Source of the DNA: Malaya genurostris
Taxonomy: Eukaryota; Arthropoda; Insecta; Diptera; Culicidae
NCBI RefSeq assembly: GCF_030247185.1
Contig: NC_080572.1
Location: 42,190,896 to 42,254,895, forward strand
Reading direction: 5' to 3'
DNA: 64,000 nucleotides
How positions within the stretch are numbered: position 1 is the first letter of the stretch; every line of letters starts with the position of its first letter. The notes below the pieces were generated by a model that saw nothing but the letters and a program-made list of their open reading frames with translations, searched no databases and was not told the origin of the DNA. Below are positions 46,126 to 58,037 of the stretch, piece by piece. A program made the translations under genes and the position numbers.

Positions 46126-47886
46126 GAAATGAATGATACATTCGTGTAGCTTTAATAGTTTTAGCTTTCGTAAAACGAGTTTTCAATGCTGCTTGTTCAT
46201 TTTTGTGATCGTCTTTAGAACAAAACTCAAAAACAATATTCTCAAAAGCATTTTCTGGCCACTGAAATAACTGATAAGGTGTTGATATTTGATTCTCGAT
46301 AGGACGTTGCAAACTTGCGCGAGAGGCTAATCTTTTACCGGTTCCCCTAATTCGTCACACGTACCCTTTCCGTGTGATGTCACAAAAAAATGCCACTCGG
46401 CTTCAATATCGAAATCTGTTTTATAATGCAGAAGATTTGTATAATTATGCTTGTTTTTGTATTGACCTGCACAGCCGTCGGAAAAGAAGAATATCTTTTT
46501 GACATTCTCGCTTCCAAAAATGAGTTCAAGTAATCAATCATCTTTTTGTTTCATATACGTCTTCAAATTCTGTTTTAAATTCTCAAGAAACTCGTCACAT
46601 TTTTCAACTTTTTCAACTAAATCGCATCTTCAAAAAAAAAGTTGAATTCCGATGTTATGATTATAATTAATCTGATATTCGGCATTCAAAATACTACACG
46701 AAACTAAATGAAAAATTCACCTATTAGTAGAAGTCCATTCTTTGAAACGAATTTCAATAACACCTTGGGTTCTGAAGCGATCACCAATATTTTTCGATAG
46801 CGATGTGAAATCTGGACACTCATCACATTCTAATAAGCTGCAACACTTTTTTGGATCGGGACACATAATATTACTTGTCAAGTTATCGATAGTATACGTT
46901 TGGCCAGTTGATTGGAACAAGAAATTTAACCCATGAATTTTGAGTTTCATGTTTTGGTGAGCTTTGCAGACGCAAACATTGTAGCTACCACTGCAACCAA
47001 CAGGTACACAATTGGCTGGCCTCAACATTGTGAATTTTGAAACACTAATTTTTATGTCTCGATATCACTCTAAAAATTTAACGTGCAGATCTTTGATGTC
47101 GGTCAGAAGAAATCTTTTTTGAACACTTTCCTTTTTCCCATTCATCATTATGGAAAAACAATCCTTTTTCCGGGCATAACACGACTGCATTCATCAGACT
47201 GATAGAAACTTATTATGTTTCCGACGGTAGTACTCGGTAATAAAGAGCGACGAATCTTGCGACTAGGCATTGCACCATACCCTGACGATTTGCGGATTTT
47301 CAGAGCAGTTTTAGCCATGTAATTTGTTACACCCAACATTTTTTGAATTTTTTTTTGTATTCCGATCGATTAGCATAATTAGTGGTCATTATTGGTGGTT
47401 AATAATGACAGTTTTTTCTTGTGAGCAGTTTAGATAATGCAGTTTTTATCTGTTTTGCCGTTGCAAGATCTCTTTCAAGGTCGGATGATTTTTGTGGTTG
47501 CGCTGTTTTATTTTCACTCAAAATAAATATTTCTGAAAATGATATTAAACTGCATGATTGCATATACGGAAAGAGAGTAAAATTAAATCAAGGCCATTAC
47601 CGTCCAAATCAGAGTCGTCCGATTCACTACTATTAGATGTTTCTTCATCAGATTGACATTCTAAATTGGAACTAATTTTTCTTGCAAATTCTGTAAGGGA
47701 ACAGTGATATTCTTCTTTTAAATTTTCATGCGGCATGCATTGCACACATATTTTCCGACCAAAGTTGAAAAACACCTGTTCCACCGTTGTAAATACGATT
47801 GTGTCTCGCCAAATTGAAGGGGTTACAGCACGCGTGTGGCGCAGGCATTTTCGAGAGGAGAACAGGAGTGAACAAGAATTGCACAT
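46049..47886 (-). pseudogene. Sola-like transposase pseudogene
   Basis: In reading order on the minus strand: 47886-47601 (CVQCMPHENLKEEYHC, acidic Ser-rich stretch), then a plausible 68-bp intron (47533-47600, GTAATG..TTTCAG). Next come 47532-47148 (MAKTALKIRKSSGYGAMPSR, DECSRVMPGK) and 47028-46717 (CSGSYNVCVCKAHQNMKL, CCSLLECDECPDF). Then 46492-46327 carries IFFFSDGCAGQYKNKHN and WHFFVTSHGKGTCDELG, a DDE-like block, ending at an in-frame stop. Finally 46312-46049 (ENIVFEFCSKDD, KATRMYHSFQ). The gene is broken by stops and frameshifts. Confidence 0.7.
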
Positions 47887-47966
47887 GCACGAGCCAGTTG
47901 CTCAACTTTCACTCGGTTCGAATGATCAATAACACACTCATTCACAGAGCATCGGTTCTTTTTCTA

Positions 47967-48891
47967 AAGGGTGATTTTTTAAGAGCTTGAGAACTTTTTT
48001 AAACAATAAAACGCATAAAATTTGCAAAATCTCATCGGTTCTTTATTTTAAACGTTAGATTGGTACATGACATTTACTTTTTGAAGATAATTTCATTTAA
48101 ATGTTGACCGCGGCTGCGTCTTAGGTGGTCTATTCGGAAAGTCCAATTTTGGGCAACTTTTTCGAGCATTTCGGCCGGAATAGCCCGAATTTCTTCGGAA
48201 ATGTTGTCTTCCAAAGCTGGAATAGTTACTGGCTTATTTCTGTAGACTTTAGACTTGACGTAGCCCCACAAAAAATAGTCTAAAGGCGTCAAATCGCATG
48301 ATCTTGGTGGCCAACTTACCGGTCCATTTCTTGAGATGAATTGTTCTCTGAAGTTTTTTCTCAAAATGGCCATAGAATCGCGAGCTGTGTGGCATGTAGC
48401 GCCATCTTGTTGAAACCACATGTCTACCAAGTTCAGTTCTTCCATTTTTGGCAACAAAAAGTTTGTTAGCATCGAACGATAGCGATCGCCATTCACTGTA
48501 ACATTGCGTCCAACAGCATCTTTGAAAAAATACGGTCCAATGATTCCACCAGCGTACAAACCACACCAAACAGTGCATTTTTCGGGATGCATGGGCAGTT
48601 CTTGAACGGCTTCTGGTTGCTCTTCACTCCAAATGCGGCAATTTTGCTTATTTACGTAGCCATTCAACCAGAAATGAGTCTCATCGCTGAACAAAATTTG
48701 TCGATAAAAAAGCGGATTTTCCGAATGGACCACCTAAGACGCAGCCGCGGTCAACATTTAAATGAAATTATCTTCAAAAAGTAAATGTCATGTACCAATC
48801 TAACGTTTAAAATAAAGAACCGATGAGATTTTGCAAATTTTATGCGTTTTATTGTTTAAAAAAGTTATCAAGCTCTTAAAAAATCACCCTT
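47967..48891 (-). mobile_element. Fold-back DD41D mariner derivative, copy 3 (925 bp), nested
   Basis: TA duplications lie at 47965-47966 and 48892-48893, with arms 47967-48140 and 48718-48891. It differs from copy 1 at roughly ten positions by eye, including Met to Ile in the arm-encoded tail and changes around QFISRNG. It is the most diverged of the three. It is inserted in the Sola-like element, so it is younger than that element. Confidence 0.9.
48074..48733 (-). pseudogene. Truncated DD41D transposase, copy 3
   Basis: The 219-codon frame is uninterrupted with all three catalytic aspartates. FSDETHFW replaces FSDEAHFW and RKNFREQF replaces RENFGEQF. The N-terminal domain is missing as in the other copies. 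Confidence 0.8.
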
Positions 48892-49017
48892 TATAAGCAT
48901 CGGTTCTTTGTTCGACGCTGTGCATTTGAACGACGCCATAGGCAAATTCATACTCGTGATAGTAGTTTGCTTGTTCGGTTCGGAACGAAAACGTTTTGCG
49001 TGTTTTTTGGATGTACA

Positions 49018-49655
49018 CGAACCAGTAGACTCACATGAAAAGAAATATCAAGCTCGAACAACGTTTTCGTTCATGAACTACTGTAGATAATATAAATTTT
49101 AACAATTGACAATAAAGATGAAATATCGTTAACTGTATGTAAACAATTTTTGATTCCATTATTTCATCTTCTGTGAATAGAAAAAAGATCCCCATATCAA
49201 AGCTCATTGAAAACGTGCGCTGCGAAATATCGAGCGCGTGTGAAAGTATCATGCCGCGAGACATTCTTTCAGCCTTGGAGATTTTTACATATTATGAGAT
49301 TTTTTCTCGATATCTCAAAGGCGCAGAACATGAGAAAAAATAATTTCTTTTAAATTACACAAAAAAAATATGAAAAAAATATTTTTCATGATTTTTATAC
49401 AATAAGTTTGAGTTTATTGTATTATATGTGATATGTCAAAGTTTCATTCAAATATGTTTATTCGTTGAAGAATGGCACAGTTTTGTTGAAAAAGTGACAA
49501 AAAACTTCAATTTGCAATAACTTGTACAAACAAAACTTTTTTGAGTGTTTCTTTTGTCAAGTCATTTTAATGATCAAATAGTTCTAAATTATCAGTATTA
49601 GAACAAGAAATAAAAATAATAATTTTTTTCTGGGCGATTTTACTAATTCTGACCC
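49018..49655. repeat. Right terminal inverted repeat of the Sola-like element
   Basis: This arm is complementary to 45453-46125 and ends CTGACCC before the ATGT duplication. Confidence 0.75.
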
Positions 49656-49805
49656 ATGTAGCAAAATTATGTTGATACGTTAGATACAACAAGAGATATT
49701 CACGATCAAAAACTTATCACTCTCTCAGGGGTTAAATTTTGATAAGGCCGTAAAAGTAAAGTAGTCGTATACACGACAAAAGGTAAAACAGGTGAGGCAA
49801 ACTTA

Positions 49806-50064
49806 TGGCGTTTTCGTTTTTAATTTGCACTACACCGGTGCAGTGCTACACTGAGGCATGAATAAACGAACAAAAATGACGAAAACATAAACAGTAACCA
49901 TTGACTACAATAAACGATTCCATTGCACAGAGCTACACCAAACTTTTGACGAGTGCTATACCAGTGGTATCGGTGCAGAAAATGTGTAGCACTGGTGTAG
50001 TGCAATTGGTGAAAGCGAACGGTTTCAGTGCAGCTTTCGCTGCAATTTAAAAACGAAAACGACA
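49806..50064. mobile_element. MITE with TGGCGTTTTCGTTTTTAA ends (259 bp)
   Basis: The ends TGGCGTTTTCGTTTTTAA and its near-inverse (one G/T difference in the first few bases) are flanked by TA (49804-49805 and 50065-50066). The interior has inverted 'actacaccggtgcag' motifs and no coding content. A half copy lies in intron 2 of the cuticular gene. Confidence 0.75.
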
Positions 50065-50066
50065 TA

Positions 50067-53000
50067 AGAACATTAGGTTTTGTGAGATAAATTTTACTTC
50101 AGCCAGCCAAGTATTTACATTCGTCGTACCACTCGATAAAGTTTCCATTGAATCAAAGCATGTTTATTTACCATGTTTGTCGTTCTTTGTAAATGTTTAC
50201 AAAGATTTGGTCCTGTACTCTACCTCATCTGTTCATACATCATTGTATCGTTGTGCTATCCTGCCTTCGAAAAAAAAAACATTTTTTTCACGAACTTTTT
50301 TCCGTGCAAAACATCGATCCTTGTTATCAAATACAAAAAAAGGAACTAACAATTGCCTTGCTTTGCTATCTCAAAATATTAACATTGCTCTTGTACGAAC
50401 AGAGCAATACTTTTGAATCAGTATCAGAATCGGTTTAATTAATTTTTCGCACAATTCTTTGTAAGCAAAGCACATTTATTGTTCACATGGCAAACGTTGT
50501 TTGCTTATATATGAAAGTTACACTTTCGACGAAATAGATTTTTAACTTTTTTAAATCTGAATAGAGCAAAGGCTCATCAAACTTATTCTAGAAATAATAC
50601 AAACGTTGTGATCAATTTCTTCCATTTCGTGTCCAAGTAAGTGTTATCTGTTGGATCGACAAATCAAACGTCGAACAAACATAACGCCAGCCTGAGATTG
50701 TTTTATGAGCGGAACATTTTAATTGATATTTGCCTTCAAACTCGATAAGCATCATGCATAAATGAACAGCTTATTGTGCGTTGGAGCTCGAAAGCGGATT
50801 TATTTTTTTCGCCGGTAGAATACAACATTGACCAATGCAAACCAGCGATATGGCTCTGAAGATACAGAATCTTCATCATTGTTCAACTGATTCCTCATAC
50901 CAAGCAGAAGACCCTATGACAAGTTGCTCGCACTACAGTCGCGGAAGGTCTAGCATTCATCGATGAAGATATCACCATTCGATGCTTCAATGAGCACAAC
51001 TCGAAGCAAGATCTGCTCGGACGATACAATTGAATTCGTCCGTTAGTAGCCCTTTCAATTGTTTTTTTAGTCCTACTGGTGGATAGCTAATTGAAAAAAA
51101 ATGAACTCAGATCCAGATCGTGAGCCAACCTCCAGCTGAAGACGAATCGGTTTTATTTCCAACTGGAGCTGCAGTGTGTAGAAATAAAGACAGACAGAGA
51201 TGGAAAAGGCATCGTGATCACCAAAGCAAGACAAGTTCGTTTCACAATTAGTGACTCAATTACCCTATTCAATTGATGGAGGCTACGAAGCGTCGGTTCA
51301 AATGCCAATCGCAAAATTATATTAATTTCTTCACACGTATTGAGCCCAAAGGCAACCGTTTCGTCCGTACTCTGAAGGTTCGTTCCAAGGCGCAAAATTA
51401 AAAAGTGTGTTAAATCGATCAATACGACAATGATATAATTAAGTGACTCGAGAAGCTGAGTGTTGTGTATCTAGGATGAGCTAAGTCCGTGCTTTGTAGC
51501 ATGCTTTAAAAAGGAGTTGAAAAAAAAACACGGCACAATTTACATCCTATGCCATCGACTCAAGTTGCAGTTTTTACCCTAGAAACCGAACACGGATGCT
51601 CTTGGCCCCTAATATAGCTCACGTGCGCAACGAGCTCTTCAGCGACCGATTCGCCAGTCCAGGGGTAAAAAGTTGGTGTACTTCGGAATCAGCTTAACGT
51701 GATGAGCTCTTCTCACAAGGCAGTTAATGGATGCTGCCGCTGGCCACGGAAATCGTTATCGAGTCCACGTCGGATTTCATTGATTAGGATTTTCAAACAG
51801 AAATATGATTAATTCATTCTGTTGGGCATGCTTGACATATTGTTTGGAACTTTTGACAAATGATCATCAATTCGACGAACCAACGAAAGTGGTTATGATT
51901 TAATTTGCAAGGAAAACAAGTTACCAGTTAGTTAAAAATTCACAGTGTTTTTTGATAGTTCCGAAAGTTCTGGAAAAGCATACAAAAGTTTGTTTTATAC
52001 ACTTTGCACTACTTATATGTATCTGACATTTTTTATCGAGCACCCAATAATCTAACTTCAAGGCAAATATCGGAAATACCAGTTTCATCATGACAGGTTC
52101 GTACGTAACACGAACCGGTCAAGTCTTCTTAGGTAGACTAGTAACTATTGATGAGGAAGCACATTCGTACGATCTTGTTGCTGGACGATAATTACCGTAG
52201 CAAATGAATAACATTCTTCTACAGCTTACTTCGTAGCGCACTTCAGGAACTAATTTGCACTTGATTCAATCGGTTTGAAACAAAACACTTCACATGGAAT
52301 CTAATGGGGTTCTCGTTGTTTACATCTTCGTCATCATCAAACGAAATTCGTAGATTAGAACCCTATCTCTTCGTTTGAGTTTTCCGATAAGGGCCAGCCG
52401 GTTCTGCTGAATGAGTGTTGGTTGCCGGAGGATGACAAGCTGGCGTCCGCGTCACTGCAATTTGGCCATGCATGTGTGGTTAACTTCGATGCCCGGCCGG
52501 GAAATGATTTATTCGCTGCTTCTGAACCTTATACTCTTCGGGCTGAATCATCCACCTAAGTAAATGTGCGATTGTAGTTGATTTATGGTTGATTTGATTT
52601 GGCCCATTACGTCGATTTGCAAGCGGAAAGCGGTCGTACGGAGCAGATTAATGTGAGAGATGGCTTTGAACTTTCATAGTCTGCAGTCGATTCAATTACG
52701 TTGTTCGATTGCCAAAATCATTCAATAGGTGAATGCTGGAATAATGTAATAATGATTTTTTGTCAGAATTTGGGGATTCATTGAGCACTCAGTATAATAC
52801 CATGAGGTTTACCAACAGAGAAGTGTTCCCTGACGCAAGGTGCTATAAAGTTGATTGGAATCACTAGCAAATATTCGGCCAAATTCACCCATTTAACCAT
52901 CATCTTAATCATCTCAAAACTTTCAGGATATCAAATCAATGATATTGTTTAACTTTTTACATGTTCGTTTTATTGAATTCCAATACCATATCCAAGTGGT

Positions 53001-54573
53001 CAAACCTTCCTCTTAACACTTCTCATAAGGTCTTGTACAACGTTTCTACTAACATTTTTTTACGAATAAATCCGTTTTTATTGCATACCTTCCTCAGATT
53101 TTACTTCCTTTGGATGTTTCCGAAGCCCCAGCTTCATGATGGCTCCGTACTTCTCAATTTACCGCAGTTCTGGTGCGTTCGGAGGATTAAAGTCAAACCA
53201 GGAAAGCGTAGGATCGTTGTTTGGCCTTAAAAGTGGAAGTAGACACCAGTGCGGTAAAATTTCATTTTCAATCGAATAATATAAGATGAAAATGAAATTT
53301 ATGGCCGCTGACCGTCAGCATATCCCTACTAATTCATTTGACTTTTGCTGCCATTTTCAAGTGAAGCTCCCGGAATTCATCGTCAGTTGATTAATCGTTG
53401 ATAGTCATTTGAAGTTTTGCTTGCTCAGTTTCAAGTGCCAAGTAGTGTAGCTCCTTCATTGCCTTCGCTTTTGGTAGTAAGCAAGTTCGAACGAATAGAA
53501 TTAGAAATGGAGTAAAGTATTAAAAATGAAAACTGAAGGCGGAAACAATTAATTTATGTGTATTCTGTGATTGATATTTCAGCTATCTGGTTTGTCTTCC
53601 ATCTATTATCTTGAACCAATTCGAATGTTTACATGAACCTCATTTGAAGGCCGCTCTCACACTATTGAAAGAGATATTTTGTTACTTCAAGAGATCAACT
53701 GACGGTGGTTAAACTGAGCCACGAATGAAGAGAAACGAGTGATGACTGAATGCTGCCCGTTCGGGCCGTCAGCAAACATTGTGTGTGTCAGAGAGTGAAG
53801 TTTACTGCATTAGAGTGATCGTCAATGTTTTCCACATTCAGTTTCAATTGAATTGAATGAAGTTTTACAGCACTGGTAGACACTATTAGAGGCATTCCTT
53901 CATGTATACCTGTTCGTTGATCGTATTGACTGTCACCAATAGAATGCTCCGCTTTCCACATGAGTAATTTGCTTGCCAAATCATGGTTTTTCCTGCTTTT
54001 TTCTGGCACATCTAACTCATGATGATCAGTAAAAATGAAGTACTGCAAGCTGCCGGAAGGCTGCTTTCAAGTTTGCCTTCACGTACGTCTTGTCCATAAT
54101 GAGACAATGCGGTTTTGTCTAGATCTGGGTGTAGAACATCCGTGCACGTGATTTTCACACCGTACTCTGCCGTTCATTGCGATTCGGTGCCTTTTGAATT
54201 TTGCACTTGTGTAGTCCTTTGCGGTTTTTCGCACCTTGCACGAAAGTTTTACTCAAATGCAATTTTTTCGTCCCATCTCCTACAGAACTATATGGATTTG
54301 TATTGAAAGCTTGAACTACTCACTTGTGAGCGTTCTTCACATCAACAGTTAAACGTTCGTTGTATTGGTTTAAAATACGGAATACCGTAGTTGTGCAATT
54401 TCCAGCTTACTGCCGATAACAAGATGAGAGAGATCTGGATTTTTAAGGTGCCGCTGTTGTTCGTCCGACTATTGCAAAACTACAACGGTCATTTAAATAA
54501 TGTATACGTTTCTTTATACTTTTTTCAATCACCCCTCCTAGGATAAATGTCTGAGACTGGGACTTTTTAAAAA
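50067..54573. other. Intergenic, no gene recognised
   Basis: Several GC-richer patches (about 51.1-51.4, 52.3-52.65 kb) have short open frames, none with a domain motif. 53270-53310 has a small inverted repeat (aaatttcattttcat...atgaaaatgaaattt). I cannot assign function to this stretch. Confidence 0.35.
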
Positions 54574-54800
54574 TATTATAATTTTACATCTTATAAGATG
54601 CGCATAAATGGAGCGTCGCAGTTTACATGAATGTGCATATACCCTAGTGCAGTGGCATTTGCTAGCCGAATGGATATTACATACGTAACCAGTAAAACTC
54701 AATCTCATCAAACTCCAATTTACTCATTACAAATGAAATTTCCCGTCGTTTGACATATTAGGTCTTAACGAATCGCGTCATATGTGAGATTAAGTCACCA
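54574..54800 (-). repeat. Dispersed repeat, second copy
   Basis: This is the inverse of parts of 5929-6296: ends 'gattaagtcacc' and 'attttacatcttataagatgcgcataaatgg', with the shared core 'gagcgtcgcag'. It lacks the tRNA-like segment present in the other copy. Confidence 0.5.
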
Positions 54801-55867
54801 AATTCAATTTTTTTTGTGTGTACCGTTCAAATTATATGCAACACCTGCGTCAGTTTTCTTACACACTTTCATCCCTTCTCTCTTCAAATCTTTGTCATTT
54901 TTTATCTTCCCTGTTTCCTGGGGCTTGCCCATCGTAATCGCTCTGAATTTTTCTATAGGGCAAGGTTTTTAGCGGTTTTACCTCATTCGATACAAAAGCA
55001 GCATTGTTGGCTTCTTACCACTCTACCACCGGTTTCGCATAATAGAACAATTCCAGATTCTGGCAAAATGATGACCGTTGTGTACGGCTTGTTGAATTTG
55101 ACTAACACTTTTGAAAAATCATTTATAATTTTCTTAGTATTTTCTCATAGTAATACATTTCTATCGGAGAGAAACTCGGCGAGTTATGGGCCTTTATCTT
55201 TGCTTATCTCATACTGCGAAGAAATAAGAGCTCGGCACACAGGTCCAAGATTTCTGCTTCGATCGACTTAAAAACTTGACAAATCATTCTTGAAATGTTT
55301 CATTATACAAGAATACAAAAGAAAAAATATGATTTTGTGAAAATGTTAGACCCTACGGGCTCCCTTGAGTAATACATTGTTTCCATTGATTTTATAGACA
55401 AAAAACTTTAAACGCGTTTTTCCCGAAAGCAGGTTATGAAAGTCCGTGTCCATCGTCATTCAAAAACTACGGAACCAATTTTTTTCGAATTTTGCACACA
55501 CTTTCTATATGTGAAAAACCAGACCCCTTCCTTGTTTGTTACTTTGGGGAGGTTTTACAGCTACAAAATGGCTAATTTTTTCGTGAAAAATCGTAGTTTT
55601 CACTTTGAACAACCACCAAAAATTCTATAAAAACTTCTACTCTAACTATGCTGCTTTGATTTGTTGATTTCTGATTAGTCTGCGCTGAGATACAGTGGAC
55701 ACCGCAAATCCTGATTATTAAGAAGCGTTCTCGAACCTCTTCACCGACTTATTTCTCAATATTTTTCCACGAAAAAATTACAAAATGTTGGTCGAATGAT
55801 GCTTTTTATCATGCAAAAAATTTGAATTTATTTTGTTGCACGATAACTCTGAAAAAAATTCTCAAAA
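54801..55867. other. No gene recognised; may include the 5' part of the next transposon
   Basis: The long open frame at 54816-55271 has no motif and a poor start context. 55430-55640 could be the 5' UTR of the transposase pseudogene that follows. Terminal repeats were not found. Confidence 0.3.
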
Positions 55868-56850
55868 ATGATGATATTGAAAAGGAAGTGAAAATTAAGG
55901 TTCTGGACACATGGCTAAGTGAACAGGGTATTACTATGCGAAAATTGGCGAAGCGGTTTGGAATGCATTATGCCAAAGTTAAAGCCATCATTAATAAGTT
56001 TGGGGAACACTATTCTTTGGATGAGCTACCAGGAAGAGACAGAAAACTCGAAACTGGACCAGAAAGTGGTATCTCTAATCATGAAGAACAAACCAATGTA
56101 AAGACGTGATTTGGCAAAAAAAACAGGAACGAGTGTCGGAATGATCCAGCGTATCAAGGGCGAAATCAACTGAAGACCTACAAGAAGCAGAAAATCTCCA
56201 AACAAAGTGTAGAACAGAAGAAGCGAGCAGCAACAAGGGCCCGGAAATTGTATTCGCGTTTGCAATGTTCGGATGCATGCGTTTTGATGGACGATGAGAC
56301 TTATGTAAAGGAGGACTCAAAAATTCTTCTAGATCCACAATACTTTACTGTCGTCGTTGGAGAGGATGTGAGTGATGCGGACAGGTTGATTCAAGTGGAG
56401 AAATTCGGTCGAAAGGTACTGGTATGGCAACCAATATGTTCCTGTGGTTTGAAGTCAACCATTTTTTATACTACTGGAACTATAAATCCAGAAATCTATC
56501 GATCTGAGTGTCTACAGAAGGTATTGCGGTTTTTATATAAGAAGCATAGTACACCTGTTTTGACCGGATTTAGCGACGGCGCACTATGTCAAAACCACTC
56601 TCAATTGACTTGCGGAAAGGGGTATAAATTTCGCTGAGAAAAATATCAACCCACCAAATTGCCCTCTGCTTCGACCCATCGAACGTTACTGGGTAATCGT
56701 GAAGAGGGCCTTCAAGAAGACTGGTAAGACAGCTGGGAACATGCAGGAGTTCAAAATATTTGGGCTCAAGCGACCGAAAAATTCGATGCAACACTTGTCC
56801 GGAACATGATGAAGAGCGTTCGATCAAAAGTTCGAAAATTCGTGAAGTAA
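55830..56850 (+). pseudogene. Decayed Tc1/mariner transposase (ITmD37E-like)
   Basis: Frames must be switched several times. About 55865-56040 is a helix-turn-helix region (TMRKLAKRFGMHYAKVKAII). 56055-56160 is a second one (DLAKKTGTSVGMIQRIKG). 56260-56640 is the catalytic core with MDDETYVKED and KVLVWQPICSCGLKS. 56645-56700 gives NPPNCPLLRPIERYW with the final acidic residue as Glu. The end is QATEKFDATLVRNMMKSVRSK, stopping at 56850. A Glu third residue and LRPIERYW fit the mosquito ITmD37E group. It cannot make protein. Confidence 0.75.
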
Positions 56851-56994
56851 CAACTTAAATTTCATCCGGTTTTCATTATGCCCGAGTTTAACCTCGTACA
56901 ATAAAGGATCAATTTTTACTAAATTTCTGTTTGAGCTGTTAGTAGAATGTTGTCACTAATAGTACTGTTGTTGTACCGTTGAATTCCACTATGT
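56851..56994. other. Spacer between transposase relic and Penelope pair
   Basis: Nothing recognised. Probable 3' end of the Tc1/mariner relic; no terminal repeat identified. Confidence 0.3.
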
Positions 56995-57061
56995 TATATC
57001 ACGTCATTACACTCTCACAAAGTCACTATTTTCACAGTCACTATTTTTTCGAAGGTGTATC

Positions 57062-57134
57062 AAACGTTATAATACAGATACGTATTTCGGAATGCTATTT
57101 GCATCCTTCTTCAGTGTATCGGTTTTATAAGTTT
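57062..57134 (-). ncRNA. Hammerhead ribozyme (left arm)
   Basis: This is the exact inverse of the ribozyme at 58038-58110. On the minus strand the core CUGAAGA spans 57114-57108 and cleavage is predicted between 57077 and 57076. It faces away from its partner. Confidence 0.75.
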
Positions 57135-57246
57135 ATTGAAAGAATGCTGCAATGAAGTTCCTTTTATACAAACTTAAGTAGGTAGAAACGTAAGTAGGTA
57201 AACCACAAAATGAAAGGTAAAAACAGGTAACAGAAAACTGGAAGAG

Positions 57247-57517
57247 TTAAGTGTTTTCTATGTTTGTTTTTATCTTGGATATGGGTAGTAACTGGAAAAG
57301 CCAAGAAGATCTATTCCCTTGGTCTCGGTTTAATAAAGAGATGGAGTTATTTTTGAAAATTTCTAAACTTTCTGCTGAATCTAATTTCCATGGATTGGAA
57401 ATTTGTCTTAAGATTTTTATGTCATTAGTAGAGAGTTCATGATCTTCAAAAAAGGCATGTTCTGCTACTTTTGACTTGAAGTGATGTGGTAGTCCCTTTT
57501 CCAATTCTTTGGATGCT
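57247..57517 (-). pseudogene. Penelope GIY-YIG endonuclease C-terminus, left copy
   Basis: The mirror copy of the C-terminal ~90 residues of the endonuclease, starting at KASKELEKGLPHHF, is joined at 57517/57518 to the spacer. The GIY and YIG motifs are missing from this half. Confidence 0.75.
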
Positions 57518-57925
57518 ACAAAAGATCCTACAGAGAATTTGAAAAAGTCTGGGGTATACAAAATCTCGTGTCCTCATTGCGATAAAATATACATCGGACA
57601 AACAAAGAGAACACTGGACATTCGTTTCAAGGAACATATCTCAGAAATAGCGAAAGCATCCAAAGAATTGGAAAAGGGACTACCACATCACTTCAAGTCA
57701 AAAGTAGCAGAACATGCCTTTTTTGAAGATCATGAACTCTCTACTAATGACATAAAAATCTTAAGACAAATTTCCAATCCATGGAAATTAGATTCAGCAG
57801 AAAGTTTAGAAATTTTCAAAAATAACTCCATCTCTTTATTAAACCGAGACCAAGGGAATAGATCTTCTTGGCTTTTCCAGTTACTACCCATATCCAAGAT
57901 AAAAACAAACATAGAAAACACTTAA
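57518..57925 (+). pseudogene. Penelope-like GIY-YIG endonuclease, 5'-truncated
   Basis: The open frame (from 57509 across the junction) encodes SGVYKISCPHCDKIYIGQTK: GVY and YIG are the signature, C21 and C24 fit the Penelope zinc-binding pair, R39 and EH follow. A conserved Glu (SAESLEIF, about residue 98) and Asn (LLNRDQGN, about 112) complete the active site. The domain would nick DNA for target-primed reverse transcription. The reverse transcriptase part is absent, so the copy is dead, though the endonuclease domain itself has no stop. The first nine bases of the frame lie in the left arm, so the ATG is not native. Confidence 0.85.
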
Positions 57926-58037
57926 CTCTTCCAGTTTTCTGTTACCTGTTTTTACCTTTCATTTTGTGGTTTACCTACTTACGTTTCTACCTACTTAAGT
58001 TTGTATAAAAGGAACTTCATTGCAGCATTCTTTCAAT

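Larger units (their letters stand above)
45453..49655 (-). mobile_element. Degraded Sola-like DNA transposon with ~640-bp inverted repeats, hosting a nested mariner
   Basis: The ends start GGGTCAGAATT and are flanked by a 4-bp target duplication ATGT (45449-45452 and 49656-49659). Inverted arms extend to about 46125 and from about 49018. Between them a minus-strand transposase gene is recognisable in pieces from about 47886 to 46050. A 4-bp duplication and a Cys-rich CVC..HQN.KL region fit Sola-type elements, though the exact family is uncertain. The DD41D element at 47967-48891 is inserted within it. Without that insertion and one TA the element is about 3.28 kb. Confidence 0.75.

Noticed and set aside
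54816..55271. 151-codon + frame
   Set aside because: No motif, no promoter or splice evidence. Starts in a repeat edge; composition fits chance.
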